Assembly: GCA_947462495.1 (NCBI GenBank)
Contig: CANHOY010000059.1
Span: forward strand, 1 to 8,754
DNA: 8,754 nt
Origin: Bacteroidota bacterium
Lineage (GTDB): Bacteria > Bacteroidota > Bacteroidia > Chitinophagales > Chitinophagaceae
Direction: 5' to 3'
Notes under the pieces: generated by a model
Seen by the model: the letters and a program-made list of their open reading frames with translations, nothing else
The model's database searches: none
What the model was told of the DNA's origin: nothing
Program-made: the position numbers and the translations under genes
Part shown: positions 7,571 to 8,754 of the stretch, one piece after another
How positions within the stretch are numbered: position 1 is the first letter of the stretch
Layout of the letters: each line of letters opens with the position of its first letter

Positions 7571-8754
7571 TTATTTAATTTCTAAGCCTGCTACTCCTTT
7601 ATCAATTGATAATATTGTTTTTAAAAGTACATTAGTTCCATTGGCTATATCCAATATGGTTGAAAACTCTTTAGGTGAGTGACTAATACCGCCAACACTA
7701 GGTATGAAAATCATAGCGGATGGTGCTATCGAAGCTACTTCCTGCGAATCATGCCCTGCACCACTTTGCATAAGCTTGGTTGTTAATCCCAATTCCTTAG
7801 AAGCATTAAAGATGACTTGCTGTAAAACTTTATTGGTTAATGCTGGCTTAGAAGCATTGGCTTGCAATTCAAAGTTGACTTTTACTTTAGATTCATTGGC
7901 AATTATAGCTGCAAGTTTTTCAATTTGTGTAAACAGCATATCTATCTTATCATCTGACAAATCACGAATTTCTAAACCTAGTACTACTTTGCCAGGGATT
8001 ACATTGTACGCACCAGGTTGCAAAGTCATTTTTCCTACCGTACCCACTTGATTGCCCTCCACACTAAGCACCACTTCATTTACTGCAATGATAAATTTAG
8101 ATGCTGCCAATAACGCATCCTGCCTCCTATTCATTGGAGTAGTACCCGCGTGATTTGCAAAACCTTCCAATGTAACTATCCAATGTCTAAGACCTACAAT
8201 ACCTTCTACTACCCCTATATTTAATTTTTCGCTTTCTAAAATTCCTCCTTGCTCAATATGCAATTCCAACCAAGCATGAAGGTCTCCTTTGTTTCGTATA
8301 CACGACTGAATATTATCAGGATTTCCGCCAATGGCTTTTATTCCTTCCGCCATAGTTAATCCAGATTGACTTTTTTGGAGAAGACCTTCCGTAGTTATAT
8401 TCCCAACCATTGCAATACTCCCAATAGTACCACCTTCCTCATTAGCAAAAATGATCAGTTCAAGCGGATGATCTGTAATTATATTATATTCATTGAATGT
8501 CTCTATTATTTCTAATGCAGCTATTGAACCTACTGTGCCATCATAGTTCCCTCCGTCTGGCACCATATCAATATGCGAGCCAAAAGCAATTGGCTTTAAT
8601 GAAGCGTTCTTCCCCTTACGTTTGCCAATAATATTTCCTGCAGCATCAATTGTTGGATTTAACCCTGCTTTTTTCATCAAGTCCATGAACCAGGCCCTTC
8701 CTTCTATATCTGCTTTTGTATAGGCAACCCTGAAGCCGTGTCCCTTGTCGTCCA
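7571..8754 (-). CDS. M20-family Zn-dependent amidohydrolase (N-carbamoyl-L-amino-acid hydrolase / allantoate amidohydrolase type); 5' end outside window
   Basis: The frame stays open to the window edge, and the 22 residues before the internal ATG at 8686 fit the family (AYTKADIEGRAWFMDLM), so the gene starts beyond base 8754. Numbered from the window edge, 393 residues are visible; family length is about 410, so only a short N-terminal piece is missing. Di-zinc motifs are intact: GSHIDMVPDGGNYDG (58-72; His60, Asp71), ANEEGG (103-108; Glu105 general base, Glu106 ligand), HIEQGG (165-170; His165) and GISHSPKEF (355-363; His358). The dimerisation/lid domain carries ANHAGTTPMNRRQDA (199-213), whose His reaches into the neighbouring subunit's active site in characterised relatives, and GAYNVIPG. 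There is no sign of export in what is visible, so it is probably cytosolic. The reaction is hydrolysis of a carbamoyl- or ureido-type amide, giving ammonia and CO2 or an amino acid. Which substrate (N-carbamoyl amino acid, allantoate or ureidoglycine-like) cannot be decided here. Confidence 0.9.
   Translation of the reverse strand, partial: DDKGHGFRVAYTKADIEGRAWFMDLMKKAGLNPTIDAAGNIIGKRKGKNASLKPIAFGSHIDMVPDGGNYDGTVGSIAALEIIETFNEYNIITDHPLELIIFANEEGGTIGSIAMVGNITTEGLLQKSQSGLTMAEGIKAIGGNPDNIQSCIRNKGDLHAWLELHIEQGGILESEKLNIGVVEGIVGLRHWIVTLEGFANHAGTTPMNRRQDALLAASKFIIAVNEVVLSVEGNQVGTVGKMTLQPGAYNVIPGKVVLGLEIRDLSDDKIDMLFTQIEKLAAIIANESKVKVNFELQANASKPALTNKVLQQVIFNASKELGLTTKLMQSGAGHDSQEVASIAPSAMIFIPSVGGISHSPKEFSTILDIANGTNVLLKTILSIDKGVAGLEIK

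Noticed and set aside
7704..8051. 115-codon open frame on the + strand
   Set aside because: It lies wholly antisense to the conserved M20 hydrolase, has no recognisable family features, and is explained as a shadow of that gene.
8684..8686. ATG (- strand) as the start of the M20 hydrolase
   Set aside because: The upstream 22 codons to the window edge are open and match the conserved N-terminal region of the family, so this Met is internal.

Overview
This A+T-rich window looks like part of a Bacteroidota chromosome, most likely of the Chitinophagaceae/Sphingobacteriales type. The clues are protein families typical of that group, secreted proteins with short 'xxAQ/FGQ' type signal-peptide ends, and A/T-rich leaders without a Shine-Dalgarno motif at all three visible start codons. 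The genus is not determined. There are no RNA genes, insertion sequences, CRISPR arrays or phage genes.

The left three quarters (1-6491, + strand) is a three-gene cluster for exported oxidative chemistry, probably on carbohydrates. First comes the 3' part of a PVC-type heme-binding dehydrogenase: HEAT-like repeats followed by a C-terminal cytochrome c-like domain with CAVCH. Then comes a secreted ThuA-domain protein. Last is a 1276-residue secreted protein joining four modules: a PmoA-like/DUF6807 domain, a PVC-type dehydrogenase beta-propeller, a HEAT-like helical region and a second cytochrome c-like domain with CGSCH. The genes are separated by 41 and 93 bp and are probably co-transcribed. 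A reasonable inference is that the two heme-dehydrogenases oxidise a sugar-like substrate in the periplasm and pass electrons to their own C-terminal heme, while the ThuA and DUF6807 modules process or bind the substrate or product. The substrate cannot be read from the sequence.

A 231-bp convergent intergenic region (6492-6722) holds a good hairpin with an A-tract on one side and a T-tract on the other, which would work as a bidirectional terminator.

The right part (6723-8754, - strand) carries two genes read toward the terminator. One is an M20-family Zn-dependent amidohydrolase of the N-carbamoyl-amino-acid/allantoate type, whose N-terminus lies beyond the window. Downstream of it, after an 80-bp gap, is a secreted PI-PLC/GDPD-like phosphodiesterase. 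They may share a transcript, but nothing ties them functionally to the dehydrogenase cluster.

Both edge genes are cut by the window, not broken. The most noteworthy item is the four-module DUF6807-dehydrogenase-HEAT-heme fusion. I see no sign of a defence system or other radically new machinery.
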